DNA of 47,266 bases from CAZCFB01 sp964511535 (GTDB taxonomy: Bacteria; Myxococcota_A; Polyangia; GCA-2747355; CAZCFB01): the NCBI GenBank assembly GCA_964511535.1, contig CAZEFW010000059.1:1-47266 (forward strand), read 5' to 3'. The notes below the pieces were generated by a model that saw only the letters and a list, made by a program, of their open reading frames with translations, searched no databases and was not told where the DNA came from. How positions within the stretch are numbered: the stretch's first letter is position 1; each line of letters opens with the position of its first letter. Position numbers and translations under genes: made by a program. Positions 18,917 through 27,660 of the stretch are shown here, one piece after another.

Positions 18917-21808
18917 ATGATCTATCGCGTTGAGGTTTCACCTCTGGAGCCGGGGCATGACCCTCGGGGGGAGGCGCTGGTGGCGGAGATCGGGGCGCTC
19001 GGCATCCCGGGCGTCCTGTCCGTCGCGGTGACGGATCTGTTCTTCCTCGAGGGGGAGTTGAGCCCCGAGGCCGTGGAGCGGATCACGCAGCAGCTGCTGG
19101 TGGACCCGGTGATCCAGCGGGCGCAGTGGATGCCGCTGGGGCAGGAGCAGGGCGTGCCCGGCGCGGTGGAGGTGGTGATGCTGCCCGGGGTGACGGACAA
19201 CGTGGCCAGCAGCCTGCTCAAGGTGTCCGGCATGATGGGCTTCGGGGAGCTGCAGCGCGCGGCCAGCGGCCAGCGCTACACCGTCCGCGGCGAGCTGGAC
19301 CGGGGGACGCTCCACCGGGTGGCCCGCGAGGTGCTGGCCAACGAGGTGATCCACACCTTCAGCGTCGACGCCCCGGTGTCGCCGCCGCTGCTGGGCCAGG
19401 AGGCCGAGGCCACCGGCGTGGAGGTGGTGAGCATCACCGACGCCGACGACGCCGGGCTGGAGGCCATCAGCCAGGAGCGTCGGCTCGCGCTGAACCTGCA
19501 GGAGATGCAGGCGATCCGCGACTACTACCGGACCGAGGCCAGGGAGCCCACAGACCTGGAGCTGGAGATGCTGGCCCAGACCTGGTCCGAGCACTGCGTG
19601 CACAAGACCTTCCGGGCGACCATCAGCTACAGCGAGGAGGGCGACGAGGGCGGCGCGCAGACCATCCGCTCGCTGCTCAAGACCTATATCAAGGGCGCCA
19701 CCGAGGAGGCGGACAGGCCGTGGGTCCACTCCGCCTTCGTGGACAACGCGGGCATCGTGGCCTTTGACCACGAGTACGACCTGGCGTTCAAGCTGGAGAC
19801 TCATAACCACCCCTCAGCCCTGGAGCCGTTCGGCGGCGCCAACACCGGCATCGGCGGCGTGGTGCGCGATGTCATGGGGGTCAGCGCCCGCCCCATCGCC
19901 AACACCGACGTGCTCTGCTTCGGCCCCCAGGACCTGCCTCACGAAGCGCTGGACCAGGGGGTGCGCCACCCGCGCTCCATCGCCCAGGGGGTCGTGGCCG
20001 GCATCGAGGACTACGGCAACAAGATGGGCATCCCTACAGTGGCCGGCGCCATGGTCTACGACCCCGGCTACACGGCCAACCCGCTGGTCTATTGCGGGTG
20101 CGTGGGCATCCTGCCCACCGGGGCCCACCCCACCGAGCCGCGTCCCGGCGACCTGGTGGTCTCCATGGGCGGGCGCACCGGCCGGGACGGCCTGCGCGGG
20201 GCGACCTTCTCTTCCATGGAGATGACCCACGAGACCGGGCAGGTGGCCGGCACGGCGGTGCAGATCGGCAACCCGATCACCGAGAAGCAGACCCTCGACG
20301 CGCTGCTGGTCTGTCGTGACGAGGGGCTGTACACCGCGGTGACCGACTGCGGCGCGGGCGGCTTCTCGTCGGCGGTGGGGGAGATGGGCGCCGTCCTGGG
20401 GGCGGAGGTCCACCTGGAGCGGGCGCCGCTGAAGTACCCGGGGCTCAGCCCGTGGGAGATCTGGCTCAGCGAGGCCCAGGAGCGCATGGTGCTGGCGGTG
20501 CCGCCGGACAAGTGGCCGCGGGTCCAGGAGATCTGCGCCCACGAGGAGGTGGAGGTCACCGCGCTGGGAACCTTCACCGGCGACGGCGTGATCACGGTCA
20601 AGCACCACGGCGAGATAGTGGGCCGGCTGCAGGCTGACTTCTTGATGAACGGCATCCCGCCGCGGGAGATGATCGCGCGCTGGGATGCGCCGGCCCACGG
20701 CGCGCCCGACATTCCCGACGACCTGGATCTGTCCGCCACCCTGCTGCGGCTGCTCGGTCAGCCCGACACCCGCAGCAAGGAGGAGGTGATCCGGCGCTAC
20801 GACCACGAGGTGCAGGGCGGGACTGTCGCGCGACCGCTGGTGGGCACGAACAACCGCGGCCCCGGCGACGGCGCGGTGATGGTGCCGCTGGAGACGCTGC
20901 GGCGGGACGGCGCCAACCTGGACGGTCCCCGGCGAGGCTTCGCTCTGGGTGTGGGCATCAACCCGGCGTACAGCGCCATTGATCCCTACCGCATGGCCTG
21001 GGCCGCGGTGGACGAGGCGGTGCGCAACGCCGTGTGCCTCGGCGCCGACCCGGAGCAGCTCTGCCTGCTGGACAATTTCTGCTGGGGCAACCCGGCCAAG
21101 CCGGACCGCCTGGCCGGGCTGGTGCGCGCCTGCCGCGGCGCCTACGAGGCCGCGGTGGCCCATCGCGCGCCCTACGTCTCGGGCAAGGACAGCCTGAACA
21201 ACGAGTTCTCCGGGCCCGACGGCGGCAAGGTGGCGATCCCCGGCACCCTGCTGGTCTCCTCCCTCGGCATCGTGCCGGACGTGCGGCGGGTGGTGGGAGC
21301 GGACCTCAAGGCGGCGGGCGATGTGCTCTACATCGTGGGCGAGACCCTGGGAGAGCTGGGCGGCTCGGCCCTCTGTCGCAGCCTGGGGCAGGTGGGCGAT
21401 GGGGCGCCGGAGCCATGCCCCGAGAGCCCGGCCGCGTGCCGCGCCATCTTTGACATACTCGACGCCGGGCTGGCCAGCGCGTGCCATGACTGCTCCGAGG
21501 GGGGCCTGCTGCTGGCCGCCGCGGAGATGGCCTTCGCCGGCGGGCTCGGGCTGCACCTGGAGCTGGAGCGCGTACCCCGCTCCGACGGACTCGGGCTGGC
21601 CGCGCTCTGCTTCGGCGAGTCGCTCGGGCGGTTCCTGCTGACGGTTCCAGCACAGAACGCCGCCCAGGTGGAGGCGAAGCTGGCGGGGGTCACTGCTGCC
21701 CGGGTAGGGCGGGTTATCGACGAGGCCACGCTACAGGTGGTGGGCCTGGACGGTGCGTCCGTGGTAGACATGCCGGTGGGTGACCTCGAGCAGGCCTGGC
21801 GGGGATGA
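18917..21808 (+). CDS. purL: FGAM synthase large subunit with two N-terminal PurS-like domains
   Basis: PurL converts FGAR to FGAM with ATP and ammonia from PurQ. The catalytic core starts near residue 195, with TWSEHCVHKTF (His ~226), LETHNHPSALEPFGGANTGIGG (~293), GGRTGRDGLRGATFSS, CGAGGFSSAVGEM and VSGKDSLNNE. Ahead of it are two PurS-like modules: residues 1-74 (MIYRVEVSPL..DPRGEAL ... LLVDPVIQRA) and ~82-150 (VEVVMLPGVTDN ... VLANEVIHTF). Free PurS is a ~80-residue bridging subunit; here it seems duplicated and fused, giving 963 residues against ~740 for simple PurL. GGAG lies five bases before the ATG. Confidence 0.95.
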   Translation: MIYRVEVSPLEPGHDPRGEALVAEIGALGIPGVLSVAVTDLFFLEGELSPEAVERITQQLLVDPVIQRAQWMPLGQEQGVPGAVEVVMLPGVTDNVASSLLKVSGMMGFGELQRAASGQRYTVRGELDRGTLHRVAREVLANEVIHTFSVDAPVSPPLLGQEAEATGVEVVSITDADDAGLEAISQERRLALNLQEMQAIRDYYRTEAREPTDLELEMLAQTWSEHCVHKTFRATISYSEEGDEGGAQTIRSLLKTYIKGATEEADRPWVHSAFVDNAGIVAFDHEYDLAFKLETHNHPSALEPFGGANTGIGGVVRDVMGVSARPIANTDVLCFGPQDLPHEALDQGVRHPRSIAQGVVAGIEDYGNKMGIPTVAGAMVYDPGYTANPLVYCGCVGILPTGAHPTEPRPGDLVVSMGGRTGRDGLRGATFSSMEMTHETGQVAGTAVQIGNPITEKQTLDALLVCRDEGLYTAVTDCGAGGFSSAVGEMGAVLGAEVHLERAPLKYPGLSPWEIWLSEAQERMVLAVPPDKWPRVQEICAHEEVEVTALGTFTGDGVITVKHHGEIVGRLQADFLMNGIPPREMIARWDAPAHGAPDIPDDLDLSATLLRLLGQPDTRSKEEVIRRYDHEVQGGTVARPLVGTNNRGPGDGAVMVPLETLRRDGANLDGPRRGFALGVGINPAYSAIDPYRMAWAAVDEAVRNAVCLGADPEQLCLLDNFCWGNPAKPDRLAGLVRACRGAYEAAVAHRAPYVSGKDSLNNEFSGPDGGKVAIPGTLLVSSLGIVPDVRRVVGADLKAAGDVLYIVGETLGELGGSALCRSLGQVGDGAPEPCPESPAACRAIFDILDAGLASACHDCSEGGLLLAAAEMAFAGGLGLHLELERVPRSDGLGLAALCFGESLGRFLLTVPAQNAAQVEAKLAGVTAARVGRVIDEATLQVVGLDGASVVDMPVGDLEQAWRG

Positions 21809-21834
21809 GCCCGGGATAGCTGGAGGGTGGTTGC

Positions 21835-22536
21835 ATGTCCGGATTGATTCTCATCGTCGAGGACGAAAAAGACCTCGTACAGACCCTGGAATACAACCTG
21901 CAGCGTGAGGGGTACCAGACCCGCTCCGCGCACCTGGGGGAGGACGCCGTGCGGCTCGCCTTCACCGAGCCGGTGCCGGACCTGGTGCTGCTGGACCTGA
22001 TGCTGCCGGATCTGCCCGGGGTGGAGGTGTGCCGAAAGATCAAGGCTGACAAGCGCACCGCCAAGGTGCCGGTGCTGATGCTCACCGCCAAGAGCGAGGA
22101 GATCGACCGGGTGGTGGGCTTCGAGGTGGGCGCGGACGACTACGTCACCAAGCCGTTTTCGGTGCGCGAGCTGATGCTGCGCGTGCGGGCCATCCTGCGC
22201 AGGGTTCAGTCGGGGGAGCCCGCGTCGGAGCTTGTCTCCATCGGCAAGCTGCGCCTGGACCGCGAGGGTCACCAGGCGTGGGTGGAGGACGAGGAGGTGG
22301 CGCTGACGGCCCTGGAGTTCAAGCTGCTCAACGCGCTGATCTCCAGCCGGGGCAGGGTGCAGACCCGGGACCAACTGCTCGACGTGGTGTGGGGCATCCG
22401 CGCTGACGTGACCACGCGCACGGTGGACACCCATGTCAAGCGGCTGCGCCAGAAGCTGGGCGCGGCCGGGGCTTACATCGAGACCCGGCGCGGCATCGGC
22501 TACCGCTTCAACCCGAAGCTCGCCGAGGAGGGGTGA
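21835..22536 (+). CDS. OmpR/PhoB-family response regulator
   Basis: A 233-residue regulator. The receiver domain has acidic pocket Glu9/Asp10 (VEDE), phospho-acceptor Asp54 (LLDLMLPD), Thr84 and Lys106 (VTKPFS). The C-terminal winged helix has ALTALEFKLL, the recognition-helix region TTRTVDTHVKRLRQKL and the ending ETRRGIGYRF, closest to PhoB/RegX-type proteins. It starts 26 bases after purL with GGAGGGTGG, so it may be read from the purine transcript. The kinase gene follows five bases after its end. Targets are unknown; phosphate control is a guess from similarity. Confidence 0.93.
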   Translation: MSGLILIVEDEKDLVQTLEYNLQREGYQTRSAHLGEDAVRLAFTEPVPDLVLLDLMLPDLPGVEVCRKIKADKRTAKVPVLMLTAKSEEIDRVVGFEVGADDYVTKPFSVRELMLRVRAILRRVQSGEPASELVSIGKLRLDREGHQAWVEDEEVALTALEFKLLNALISSRGRVQTRDQLLDVVWGIRADVTTRTVDTHVKRLRQKLGAAGAYIETRRGIGYRFNPKLAEEG

Positions 22537-22540
22537 GGCG

Positions 22541-23614
22541 GTGGCAGGACCCACCGAGCCCGGGGGGAGGGACGGCGCCGCGCGGCGAGTGATCGAGAAG
22601 CTGCGGGAGGAGTGCGACCGCCTGGAGACCGTGCTCGAGGGCATGAGCGACGGCATCTTCACCGTGGACGGCATGGGCCGGCTGCGCATGTACAACCCCC
22701 AGGCCAGGCGCATGCTCGGGCTGTCCGAAGAGGACCTCAAGCGTCCCCTGGACGAGGCGATCCCGTTCGCGCCGCTGCTCGACCTGGTGGCCTCCGGCGA
22801 CGAGATCCTCGGCAGCGTGGAGTTCGAGCTGCCCGGGCTGCCGGCCAAGACGGTGCTCGCCCGCCGCTCTCCGCTGAAGGACCCGGGCGGCGTGCTGGTG
22901 GTGCTCAGCGACGTCACCGAGATGCGCCGGCTGGAGACCATCCGGCGCGACTTCGTGGCCAACGTCTCCCACGAGCTGCGCACGCCAATCAGCGTGATCC
23001 AGGCCAACGCCGAGACCCTGCTCGACGGCGCCCTGGAGGACCCGGCCATCGCCCACGGCTTCGTGGAGGCGATGCTGCGCAACTCCGAGCGCCTCTCCAG
23101 CATCATCTCCGACCTGCTCGACCTGTCCCGCATCGAGGCCCGCCGCTTCCCGGTGAACATCGAGCCGGTGGCCCTGGCCCCGGTGGTGGCGCGCATGCTC
23201 GACTCCCTGGCGCTCAAGATGGAGGACCATGAGCTGCGCATGAAGGTCCAGGTGCCGGAGCGGCTGAAGGTGCTGGTGGACGCCTCGGCGCTGGAGCAGG
23301 TGATGCAGAACCTGCTGGACAACGCGGCCAAGTACACGCCGGAGAAGGGCAACATCCGCGTGGCGGCCGAGCACCGCGGGCGGGTGATCCGCCTGGCCGT
23401 GAGCAACGACGGCCCGCCCATCGCCGAGCACCACCAGGCGCGCATCTTCGAGCGCTTCTACCGCATCGACCCCGGGCGCTCCAGGGACATGGGCGGCACC
23501 GGCCTCGGCCTGGCCATCGTCAAGCACCTGGTGGAGACCATGCAGGGTGAGGTGGGAGTGGAGAGCGCCGAGGGGGCTGATACGACTTTCTGGGTGCACC
23601 TGCCGTCAGCGTGA
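22541..23614 (+). CDS. PhoR-like histidine kinase without membrane segments
   Basis: The GTG at 22541, with GGAGGGG seven bases upstream, gives 357 residues; the frame is open upstream only through the regulator gene. A PAS-like domain (~25-125: LEGMSDGIFTVDGMGRLRMYNP...) precedes the HisKA domain with phospho-His ~144 (VANVSHELRTPIS), then the N-box NLLDNAAKYTP, a G1-type box in the variant form SNDGPPIAEHHQARIFERFYRID, and MGGTGLGLAIVKHLVE. Classical PhoR has N-terminal transmembrane helices; none is visible, so this sensor should be cytosolic. It is the partner of the adjacent regulator. Confidence 0.92.
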   Translation: MAGPTEPGGRDGAARRVIEKLREECDRLETVLEGMSDGIFTVDGMGRLRMYNPQARRMLGLSEEDLKRPLDEAIPFAPLLDLVASGDEILGSVEFELPGLPAKTVLARRSPLKDPGGVLVVLSDVTEMRRLETIRRDFVANVSHELRTPISVIQANAETLLDGALEDPAIAHGFVEAMLRNSERLSSIISDLLDLSRIEARRFPVNIEPVALAPVVARMLDSLALKMEDHELRMKVQVPERLKVLVDASALEQVMQNLLDNAAKYTPEKGNIRVAAEHRGRVIRLAVSNDGPPIAEHHQARIFERFYRIDPGRSRDMGGTGLGLAIVKHLVETMQGEVGVESAEGADTTFWVHLPSA

Positions 23615-23778
23615 AAGGGAGTCGACAGTCGACTGCTGAACGCTCCCGCTCCCACTTGAAGCGCTGCTTTCCGCCTGCCGCCATCCACTGCCCCGGGCGT
23701 GGCATCCGAGCAGCCTGGCCCCGGGGCCAGCGGCAGGGCGAGCAGTAGACCCGGGTATCCGCGGCTCCTGATCCTCAT
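23458..23778 (-). CDS. Possible small lipoprotein-like ORF or remnant
   Basis: An ATG at 23778 has a perfect AGGAGG seven bases upstream and follows the stop of the large lipoprotein gene by twelve bases. It would encode MRIRSRGYPGLLLALPLAPGPGCSDA..., resembling a lipoprotein signal with a poor lipobox. The last ~50 codons run antisense through the 3' end of the kinase gene and look like shadow sequence. It may be a genuine short gene, a decayed lipoprotein start, or chance. Confidence 0.25.
   Translation of the reverse strand: MRIRSRGYPGLLLALPLAPGPGCSDATPGAVDGGRRKAALQVGAGAFSSRLSTPFHADGRCTQKVVSAPSALSTPTSPCMVSTRCLTMARPRPVPPMSLERPGSMR
23620..23634. repeat. Perfect dyad AGTCGAC-A-GTCGACT
   Basis: A 7-bp perfect inverted repeat around a single A, six bases after the kinase stop. 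As RNA it would form a 6-bp stem with loop CAG. It could end the purine/two-component transcript or be a protein site; no U-tract follows. Confidence 0.5.
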
Positions 23779-23790
23779 GGCTCGTCCTCC

Positions 23791-25788
23791 TCAGGGGCAG
23801 CCGGCCACGGTGATGCCGTACTTGCTGCCCAGGTAGCACTCCACCTTCTTGCGGTCAGAAGCAGACAGGGCCGCCCTGTAGATGATGATCTCGGCGATCT
23901 GGCCGTCGTGGGACGAGAGGCCCGGCTTTGAGCCGCCGATCTTGAACTCCGCCTTGGTAAACGGCGTGTGGTAAAGCTGCGCCGTGGAGGTCTTGGCCAC
24001 GCCGTTGACCGACACCGTGTGGCTCTTGTTGGAGCTGCTGACCATGGCGAAGACGTTGGGGTTGGCCACCACCGCGTTGTGCGGGATGGCGTGCTTGTCG
24101 TTGCCCGCCCGATAGGACAGCTTGTTCAGCTCCAGCCGACGCCACCCGGTGCCCGGGGTGCCGAAGGCCTTGGTGAAGGTGATGCCGGTGGACGAGCCCG
24201 CGGTCACGGCGAACAGGCTGGGCGTGGCGATGTCGAACTTCTTTGAGGCCCCGCAGGAGAAGAAGCTGGTCTTCATCTGCAGCGCGGGCTGCTTGCCGAG
24301 GGTGGCCGAGGAGGCCACCAGGCTCGGCTCGTAGCCCGGCGAGGCCACCGCGTCCAGGCCGCTGCCCGACTGGTCGGCCCACTTGGTGACCTTGCCCGCG
24401 GCGGCGGTGATCCCCTTGTCCGCCGAGAGCCACAGCACCATGTCGCCCGGAGAGACCTGGGCCGGGGTGAAGGCGCTGCACTTGCTCGACAGGCAGATCT
24501 GGCCGCTGGTGCAGGGGTTGTTGCACTTGCCGCAGTGCTTGGTGTCGCTGGCGAGGTCCACGCACTGGGCGCCGCACCAGCTGGCGCACTTGCCGTTGAG
24601 CAGGCAGTCGGTGGCGGGGGTGGTGACCGTCCAGCCGGTGGCGCTGGTCTTGGCCTTGCACGTGGCACAGCCGCCCGGGTGGGCGGCGCCGTCCTTGAGG
24701 CACACGCCCTGGATCTTGCAGTACCCGGCGTCGGCGGAGTAGGCGGCGGGGTCCTTGGCCGGCTGGCAGGTCGAGCAGCTCCCCGGCGTGGGGTCCTTGG
24801 TGCCGGCGGCCACGCACTTGTCGGCGATGAGGCAGTGGGTCGTCCCCTTGACGGTCCAGCTGCTCTGGCTCGACGCCGGGTCGCACTCGGCGCAGCCGCC
24901 CGGGTGCTTGGCGCCCTTGGCGTAACACTTGTTGCCGATGGCACAGGAGCTGGCCAGGGGCGTCCAGGCGGTCTGGCTGGTGGCCGGCGCGCAGGTGGAG
25001 CAGGAGCCGGAGGGGTTCCCATCGCCGGCCTTGTAACACTTCTTGTCGATGAGGCACTGGCCGATCTTCAGGGGGTTGCCCAGGCAGCCGCCCTTGCCGT
25101 CGCACAGGTCGCTGGTGCAGGCGAAGCTGTCGGCGCACTTGCTGGCGTAGCTGGTCCCCTGGCAGACGCCGTCGCTGCACTTGTCGTTCATGGTGCAGGC
25201 GTCGCCGTCGTCGCAGGCGCTGCCGCTGGACGGTGACCACGAGGTGGCCGAGCCGCCGTCCGCAGCACCCGATGGGGGCGAGCAGCGCTTGCACGGATCC
25301 ACCGGGCTGGGATCTCCCACGGTGAAGCAGCAGAAGATGGTCTCCTTGCCGCCGCTCGCCGCGCCGCCATCACCCTCGCCGGCGTCTCCCACCAGCCCCG
25401 CGTCAGCGGCCAGCCCCGCGTCTGCCGTCAGCCCGGCGCAGGTGGTCCCCTTGGGCACCCGCACGGCCAGCTTGCACGAGCCCGCCTTGACGATGTTGCT
25501 GCACAGCCCCTGGCCCTTGCAGGTGTCCACGGTGCAGGCCAGCCCGTCGTCGCAGCTCTGCACCGAGGTCGGCCGGCACCAGCCGTCCTGGCCGCAGATG
25601 GGGTCGATGGCGCACGGGTTGTGCGCGTTGCACGGCTTGCCCGGGTTCGAGCACTTGTACAGGGCCACCCCGAGGTCCACGCCTGGGATGTCTGCCGCGC
25701 TCTTGCCGGCATCGCCGGGGGTGACCTTCTCGTCGTCTCCACAGCCGGGCAGCATCAAGAGCGCTGCCAGAATAGTGAGTCTTCTCAT
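23791..25788 (-). CDS. Lipoprotein: four-Cys repeat stalk plus LamG/ConA-like C-terminal domain
   Basis: The ATG at 25788 has GGAGG five bases upstream and gives 665 residues with lipobox LMLPGC (Cys16). An earlier ATG (25818) lacks this. After an Asp/Ala-rich linker come CDDGxxCT..C modules (e.g. CDDGDACTMNDKCSDGVC). Next are about 4.5 copies of a 36-38-residue repeat, C-x5-C-x10-C-x2-C ending in a Trp-Thr-like motif (e.g. CAIGNKCYAKGAKHPGGCAEC), at roughly 24580-25055. The C-terminal ~200 residues (DMVLWLSADKGI...KWADQSGSG...GGSKPGLSSHDGQIAEIIIYRAALS) fit a LamG/concanavalin-like jelly roll, often sugar- or protein-binding. Likely surface-exposed; ligand unknown. It shares the repeat with the gene at 35539. 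Confidence 0.85.
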   Translation of the reverse strand: MRRLTILAALLMLPGCGDDEKVTPGDAGKSAADIPGVDLGVALYKCSNPGKPCNAHNPCAIDPICGQDGWCRPTSVQSCDDGLACTVDTCKGQGLCSNIVKAGSCKLAVRVPKGTTCAGLTADAGLAADAGLVGDAGEGDGGAASGGKETIFCCFTVGDPSPVDPCKRCSPPSGAADGGSATSWSPSSGSACDDGDACTMNDKCSDGVCQGTSYASKCADSFACTSDLCDGKGGCLGNPLKIGQCLIDKKCYKAGDGNPSGSCSTCAPATSQTAWTPLASSCAIGNKCYAKGAKHPGGCAECDPASSQSSWTVKGTTHCLIADKCVAAGTKDPTPGSCSTCQPAKDPAAYSADAGYCKIQGVCLKDGAAHPGGCATCKAKTSATGWTVTTPATDCLLNGKCASWCGAQCVDLASDTKHCGKCNNPCTSGQICLSSKCSAFTPAQVSPGDMVLWLSADKGITAAAGKVTKWADQSGSGLDAVASPGYEPSLVASSATLGKQPALQMKTSFFSCGASKKFDIATPSLFAVTAGSSTGITFTKAFGTPGTGWRRLELNKLSYRAGNDKHAIPHNAVVANPNVFAMVSSSNKSHTVSVNGVAKTSTAQLYHTPFTKAEFKIGGSKPGLSSHDGQIAEIIIYRAALSASDRKKVECYLGSKYGITVAGCP

Positions 25789-25846
25789 CCGAGCCTCCAT
25801 GGTCGCTACCAATTTCACGAACTACGCCCCCGGAACTTTCCTGGAA

Positions 25847-25891
25847 AGATCCGCGGCGTTGCCCGGTGATTTCAGCAGCGGGCGCGGATCT
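25847..25891 (-). repeat. 9-bp inverted repeat AGATCCGCG / CGCGGATCT
   Basis: Two perfect 9-bp arms (25847-25855 and 25883-25891) separated by 27 bases, lying between two tandem minus-strand genes. It could be a long stem-loop ending the upstream transcript or a pair of operator half-sites before the lipoprotein gene. Confidence 0.5.
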
Positions 25892-25957
25892 CGCGCCGAG
25901 CATCCATTACCGGCTACGGATTCGGATACGGCGACGGCCAGGGCAATGGAAGCTGAG

Positions 25958-27448
25958 CTAGTTGGGAGTGGGCGCCGGCGAGGGGGTGACGGGCCGCGGA
26001 GGCGCGACCTTGGCGGCCAGGCGATCGATGGACTTCTCGGACAGTCCGTGTACGCCCGAGGGCATATCCCACATCCTGAGCGACGGGAACCCGTAGCGCC
26101 GGGTCAGCTTGCCCAGCGCCTTTTCGCCCTTCTTGCCCGGGAACATCCGCTTGAGGTACTCGCCGGCGAAGGCCAGGGCGCGTACCTTGCTCCGCTGGTC
26201 GCTCCTGCCGAGCAGCGACTTCTGCATGTGGAGCTGGAGCTCGTAGACCGTGGACGCCCCCACCAGGGCCCTGGGCGCTCTGGCCATCTTGCTGTCCAGG
26301 GCGACCTTGAAGGCGCGGGCCCCGTTGACGCGGGTCTCCTGAATGTGCAGCGCCGACTTGCCGTTGCCCTTGACCACGCCCGAGGGGATCAGGGGCGAGT
26401 CCGCCTGTGAGCGCGAGAACACCGCGGAGCGCTCCTCCGAGGCGTAGTAGGGGTTCATGGTTCGCAAGTAGTTGACCCCCGAGACCAGCCGCTGGGCCCG
26501 CTTCATCGCCTTGCTGTCCAGGGACGAGAACTTCGGGATCTTCGCCTTGTATTGCACGCCGTCGAGCATGCCGTTCTTGTCGTAGTCGGTGTGCTTGAGC
26601 AGCTCCACCTGGTTCGGGAACAGGTAGTTGGTGCCCTCGTAGTGCCGCAGCACCCGATTGCGCATCTTGTTGTAAGTCCAGCGCCCGTCCAGCCCGTCGA
26701 GCAGGGTCCTGATCACCGCCTGGTCAGCGCCCGCGTGCGAGTAGCTGAAGGTGGTGACGATCTGCGCCCGGGGCATACGCGCCGCCAGCAGCGGCAACGT
26801 CTGGGTGCCGGTGCACTGCAGCAGCGCCACCAGCTTGGAGCCGCGCCCTAGGCCGAGGTTTTTCTGCCGCAGGCCGCGCTCCACCACGCCGCCGAGGTTG
26901 GAGTGGCCCGAGTAGATCACCGCGTGCACCTTGGAATCCTTCAGGTCGCGGAACACCTCCTTGCCGCCCTTGCGCACCAGCACGCGCACCCGCCCGCGGG
27001 TGGCCTCCTTGCCCCCGGGGTGGTCCTTGACCTTGAACCCCTGCTGGGTCAGCATCCGGACCTCCTCCTTGAAGAACTCCGGACCGATGAAGTAGCGCAC
27101 CTCGATGGGGCCCTTGCGCGGGATGAGGGGGCGCTTGGGCAGCAGGCCGCGGCCGGAGTCGGAGACCAGCCGGCTGAAGGTCTTTTTCTGCGCCGGGGTC
27201 ATGTGCGGCTTCTTCTTGAGCACCGCGCCCAGGGCGAACTTGTACAGCAGGGGATCCTTCTCCCGGGCGGTGAGCTTGAGGTACCGGTCCATGTACGACG
27301 GCGACCTGCTGGTGCGGGCGCTGTGCAGGAGCCTGGCGAGGTTGGCGCCGCGTACCGGGCGCTTGGGAATTCTGGCAGGACCCGCGCTGGCCACCATGGA
27401 AGCCAGGAGCAGGCCGGAGAGGACGAACAGGGCAGACTTGTATCGCAT
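25958..27448 (-). CDS. Exported protein with caspase-fold (clan CD-like) His/Cys signature
   Basis: The protein starts MRYKSALFVLSGLLLASMVASA (signal peptide) when read from 27448; an in-frame ATG at 27469 adds seven residues but overlaps a TATCAT -10-like hexamer. A central domain has KVHAVIYSGHSNLGGVVERG (His ~182) and KLVALLQCTGTQTLPLL (Cys ~212), each at the end of a hydrophobic strand. This is how the catalytic His and Cys are set out in caspase-like, gingipain-like and CHAT peptidases. Downstream DYDKNGMLDG looks like an EF-hand/dockerin-type calcium loop. Pro-rich C-terminal tail. Peptidase activity is inferred from these motifs only; the true family name is not certain. Confidence 0.65.
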   Translation of the reverse strand: MRYKSALFVLSGLLLASMVASAGPARIPKRPVRGANLARLLHSARTSRSPSYMDRYLKLTAREKDPLLYKFALGAVLKKKPHMTPAQKKTFSRLVSDSGRGLLPKRPLIPRKGPIEVRYFIGPEFFKEEVRMLTQQGFKVKDHPGGKEATRGRVRVLVRKGGKEVFRDLKDSKVHAVIYSGHSNLGGVVERGLRQKNLGLGRGSKLVALLQCTGTQTLPLLAARMPRAQIVTTFSYSHAGADQAVIRTLLDGLDGRWTYNKMRNRVLRHYEGTNYLFPNQVELLKHTDYDKNGMLDGVQYKAKIPKFSSLDSKAMKRAQRLVSGVNYLRTMNPYYASEERSAVFSRSQADSPLIPSGVVKGNGKSALHIQETRVNGARAFKVALDSKMARAPRALVGASTVYELQLHMQKSLLGRSDQRSKVRALAFAGEYLKRMFPGKKGEKALGKLTRRYGFPSLRMWDMPSGVHGLSEKSIDRLAAKVAPPRPVTPSPAPTPN

Positions 27449-27467
27449 GCTGCGAAGTGGTGCAAGC

Positions 27468-27473
27468 ATGATA
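27468..27473 (-). promoter_or_regulatory. Candidate -10 (TATCAT) for the caspase-like gene
   Basis: The minus strand reads GGTATCATGC; TATCAT matches TATAAT at five of six bases. It overlaps the upstream ATG at 27469, favouring the start at 27448. No clear -35. Confidence 0.3.
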
Positions 27474-27609
27474 CCAGATCTGTTTCCTTTGATTTCAGCA
27501 TGTTAGGGGGAGGGGAGGCCACCGCGGTCGCCTGTTACGGCAGACCTCCATCGTTGAAAACCGGAGTCCAGCTTCGCTCATTCCTTCCCCAGTGGGGCCG
27601 AAAGGAGCA

Positions 27610-27615
27610 TAGAAT
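27610..27615 (+). promoter_or_regulatory. Candidate -10 (TAGAAT) for the Sel1/AgmX-like gene
   Basis: TAGAAT matches the -10 consensus at five of six bases and lies 45 bases before the TTG start. No convincing -35. Confidence 0.3.
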
Positions 27616-27660
27616 CTGAAGCATCCACCCATTTGCGGTTGCTGCTCACGGAGACGAGCC

